A stretch of 64,000 nt of DNA from the NCBI RefSeq assembly GCF_047549485.1, contig NZ_CP180191.1, positions 372,001 through 436,000 on the forward strand. The letters run 5' to 3'. Positions 62,135 through 64,000 of the stretch are shown here, piece after piece (position 1 is the first letter of the stretch; each line of letters begins with the position of its first letter). Under the pieces are notes generated by a model, which ran no database searches, had not been told where the DNA came from, and saw nothing but the letters and a program-made list of their open reading frames with translations. This DNA is from Piscinibacterium candidicorallinum. GTDB lineage: Bacteria; Pseudomonadota; Gammaproteobacteria; Burkholderiales; Burkholderiaceae_C. The translations under genes were made by a program, and so were the position numbers.

Positions 62135-63883
62135 ATGTCGATGTTCTCCACGCGTGCGCCCGGTCGCCGGGCGCGCGGCCTGATGCTTGGCGCGCTGGCG
62201 CTGTTCGCGACACTCGCTCTGCCGGCCTGCAGCTCGATGCACGGCCAGCCGGCCAGCACCACGCTGACACTGCTGGCCATCAACGACCTGCATGGCCACC
62301 TGCAGGTCAGCAACCCGGTGCCCTGGACCTACGCGGTCAATGATCCGGCACGGCCCGGCGCCACCGTGCAGGCCGCGCATGGCGGACTGCCGCATCTGAT
62401 GACGGCGCTGGAGACGTTGCGCACCCAAGCCGGCAGCAGCCTCACGGTGGGCGTGGGCGACATGATCGGTGGCTCGCCGCTCGGCTCATCGCTGCTCAAG
62501 GACGAGCCGACCATCGAAGCGCTCAACCTGTTGGGCGTCAGCGTGAGCGTGGTGGGCAATCATGAGTTCGATGCCGGGCGCGACGAACTGCAGCGCCGCA
62601 TCCGCGGTCAATGCCCCGCCGGCGGCTGCGCGCTGCCCGGCTACAAGGGCGCGCGCTTCGAGTACATCGCGGCCAACGTGCTCGAGGGCGAACAGCCCTG
62701 GCTCAAGCCCTACGTGATCCGCGAGCTGAACGGCGTGAAGATCGCCTTCATCGGCGCGGTGACGCGCGACACACCCAACATCGTCTCGGCCAGCGGCATC
62801 CGAGGTCTGCGCTTTACGGAAGAAGCTCAGGCCATCAACCGCTTTGTGCCGGCGGCGCGTGCCGAAGGCGCGCAGGTGTTTGTGGCGCTGGTTCACGAAG
62901 GCGGCCGCCTGCCCAATCAGCCCCCCGGCGTGGTGAACGACCCGAGCTATGCCTGTGACGGACTCGAAGGCTCGATCGTCGGCATCAACGAACGCCTGGA
63001 CCCGGCGATCAGCGTGGTGTTTTCGGCCCACACCCATCAGGCCTACACCTGCAAGCGCAACGGCCGCCTGCTGGTGCAGGGGCAGGCCTACGGTGCGCTG
63101 GTCAGCGAGGTCAAGCTCGTGGTGGACCGCAAGACCGGCGCCGTCAGCACGGCCACGGCCTTCAACCACAAGGTGGCGCAGTCCGCCTATGGGGCATCGC
63201 CCGCGGCCAAACCCCTGCTGGACGAAGTGGAGCGCCTGACCGGACCGATCAAGAACAAGACCATCGCCACGCTGCCCGCCCAGCTCACGCGCCGCTCCGC
63301 GTCGGGCAGCGACAGCCCCCTGGGCGGCGTGATCGCCGATGCGCAGCTGGCCTACGTGCGCAAGCTCACACCGGCGGACGTGGCCTTCATGAACCCCGGC
63401 GGCGTGCGCGCAGACCTGCCGGTGGCGGCGGCCCAGCCGCCGATCACGGTGTCGATGGCTGATGCCTTTGCCACCCAGCCCTTCGGTAATGACGTGGTGG
63501 TGCTGAGCCTGAGCGGTGCGCAGATCCTGGAGCTGCTGCAGCAGCAATGGGCCGGGCGCGACGCGGACAGTCCGCGCCTGCTGCAACCCAGCCAGACGCT
63601 CACCTACCGCTGGGACGCGCGCCTGCCGATCGAGCAGCGCATCATCGATCTGCGCATCAACGGCGCGCCGCTGGACCCTGCCCGCAGCTACCGTGTGGTG
63701 GTCAACAGCTTCATGGCCGAAGGCGGTGACCGCTTCACCGCGCTGCGTCAGGGCAAGGAGCGTCAGATCATCGGCCAGGACATCGAGGCGCTGATCGAAT
63801 ACCTGCAGACCCGGGGCGACGCGCTGCGCCCGCCCTTTGTGCCGCGCGTCACGCGGGTGGATGCTCCGGCAGCCAGGCCGTAA
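62135..63883 (+). CDS. Lipoprotein bifunctional metallophosphatase / 5'-nucleotidase
   Basis: 582 aa. The N-terminus ends in a lipobox (LALPACSS, Cys32), so the protein is probably a lipoprotein. The metallophosphatase motifs are complete: NDLHGH (50-55), GDMIGG, GNHEFDAG, then FSAHTHQAY. The C-terminal 5_nucleotid_C domain has FMNPGGVRADLP, TQPFGNDVVVLSLSGAQILE and SFMAEGGDRF. It likely hydrolyses nucleotides in the periplasm. The 27-bp distance to the Oar-like receptor gene suggests co-expression, perhaps scavenging of nucleotides or phosphate. Confidence 0.93.
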   Translation: MSMFSTRAPGRRARGLMLGALALFATLALPACSSMHGQPASTTLTLLAINDLHGHLQVSNPVPWTYAVNDPARPGATVQAAHGGLPHLMTALETLRTQAGSSLTVGVGDMIGGSPLGSSLLKDEPTIEALNLLGVSVSVVGNHEFDAGRDELQRRIRGQCPAGGCALPGYKGARFEYIAANVLEGEQPWLKPYVIRELNGVKIAFIGAVTRDTPNIVSASGIRGLRFTEEAQAINRFVPAARAEGAQVFVALVHEGGRLPNQPPGVVNDPSYACDGLEGSIVGINERLDPAISVVFSAHTHQAYTCKRNGRLLVQGQAYGALVSEVKLVVDRKTGAVSTATAFNHKVAQSAYGASPAAKPLLDEVERLTGPIKNKTIATLPAQLTRRSASGSDSPLGGVIADAQLAYVRKLTPADVAFMNPGGVRADLPVAAAQPPITVSMADAFATQPFGNDVVVLSLSGAQILELLQQQWAGRDADSPRLLQPSQTLTYRWDARLPIEQRIIDLRINGAPLDPARSYRVVVNSFMAEGGDRFTALRQGKERQIIGQDIEALIEYLQTRGDALRPPFVPRVTRVDAPAARP

Positions 63884-63922
63884 GCAATTCTGGCCGAAAA
63901 TAATTGAATGTGAACTAGCCAA

Positions 63923-63965
63923 AATGCCAATTTACGCAATCAGATAGAGGATGTTGGCATTTTTC
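63923..63965 (+). terminator. Probable terminator after the 5'-nucleotidase gene
   Basis: AATGCCAA (63923-63930) pairs with TTGGCATT (63954-63961), a 23-nt loop, and then TTTT. The long loop makes it weaker than the others in the window. The surrounding 63884-64000 stretch is AT-rich and holds two GGCCGAAAATAA copies (63892-63903 and 63983-63994). Confidence 0.6.
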
Positions 63966-64000
63966 GTCGTTCATAGAAATACGGCCGAAAATAAGATAAA

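Noticed and set aside
58688..62428. 1246-codon open frame antisense to the Oar-like receptor gene
   Set aside because: Same GC effect; the plus strand encodes signal peptide, plug and barrel in order.

Overview
The window is high-GC DNA from a betaproteobacterium, most likely order Burkholderiales. The main evidence is the cluster tRNA-Tyr/Gly/Thr-tuf-tRNA-Trp-secE-nusG-rplKAJL-rpoBC, an S-adenosylhomocysteine (SAH) riboswitch in front of ahcY, and the order ahcY / small holin-like membrane protein / TlyA methyltransferase / metF. The dapF-DUF484-xerC and STAS-hslV-hslU arrangements also fit. No 16S rRNA gene is present, so the genus cannot be fixed. Most of the window is chromosomal core, with a few accessory patches.

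Layout. 1-3.7 kb: a Pat-type protein acetyltransferase (cut by the window start) with a class II histone-deacetylase-like enzyme, then an exported protein of unknown function closed by a strong terminator. 3.7-6.1 kb: a DUF3291 / TetR / epimerase operon with a palindromic operator candidate. 6.2-20.4 kb: the transcription-translation supercluster, with a near-consensus promoter carrying a GC-rich discriminator, four tRNAs, tuf, and the L10 and rpoB leader regions. 20.5-29 kb: RNA-modification enzymes (RlmJ, RluF-like), CYTH-CHAD, small conserved proteins, an orphan membrane-anchored TAXI protein and two lipid A acyltransferases. 29.2-35.2 kb: the SAM cycle (metK, ahcY, metF), a duplicated hairpin-rich segment after metK, and the SAH riboswitch. 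35.2-38 kb: a degenerate HD-GYP protein followed by an apparently active EAL phosphodiesterase. 38-40.8 kb: a lower-GC patch with an outer-membrane barrel and a membrane-bound LytTR regulator. 40.8-47 kb: amidase, TfoX-like protein, a partly triplicated alpha/beta hydrolase locus, and dapF-DUF484-MOSC-xerC. 47.2-49.9 kb: RlmI, DUF1853 and a 42-residue basic protein whose stop codon sits inside a long hairpin. 50-54.6 kb: a zinc-acquisition-like locus (CobW GTPase, a DksA without the zinc-finger cysteines, an ABC ATPase and FtsX-type permease, a Cys/His-rich small exported protein, DUF3299). 54.8-58.4 kb: STAS protein and HslVU. 58.7-63.9 kb: an Oar-like TonB-dependent receptor next to a lipoprotein 5'-nucleotidase.

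The strongest leads are these. (1) The first 18 codons plus leader of an alpha/beta hydrolase gene occur three times, 152 and 151 bp apart, with a palindromic hairpin at each junction. (2) A dispersed intergenic hairpin repeat occurs at least five times. (3) A two-copy RNA-like element downstream of metK has compensatory base-pair changes between its copies. (4) The zinc-type locus brings together gene types found in separate zinc-responsive loci of Pseudomonas aeruginosa. (5) The 42-aa basic protein gene is unrecognised. All functional statements come from reading the sequence; no database search was run.
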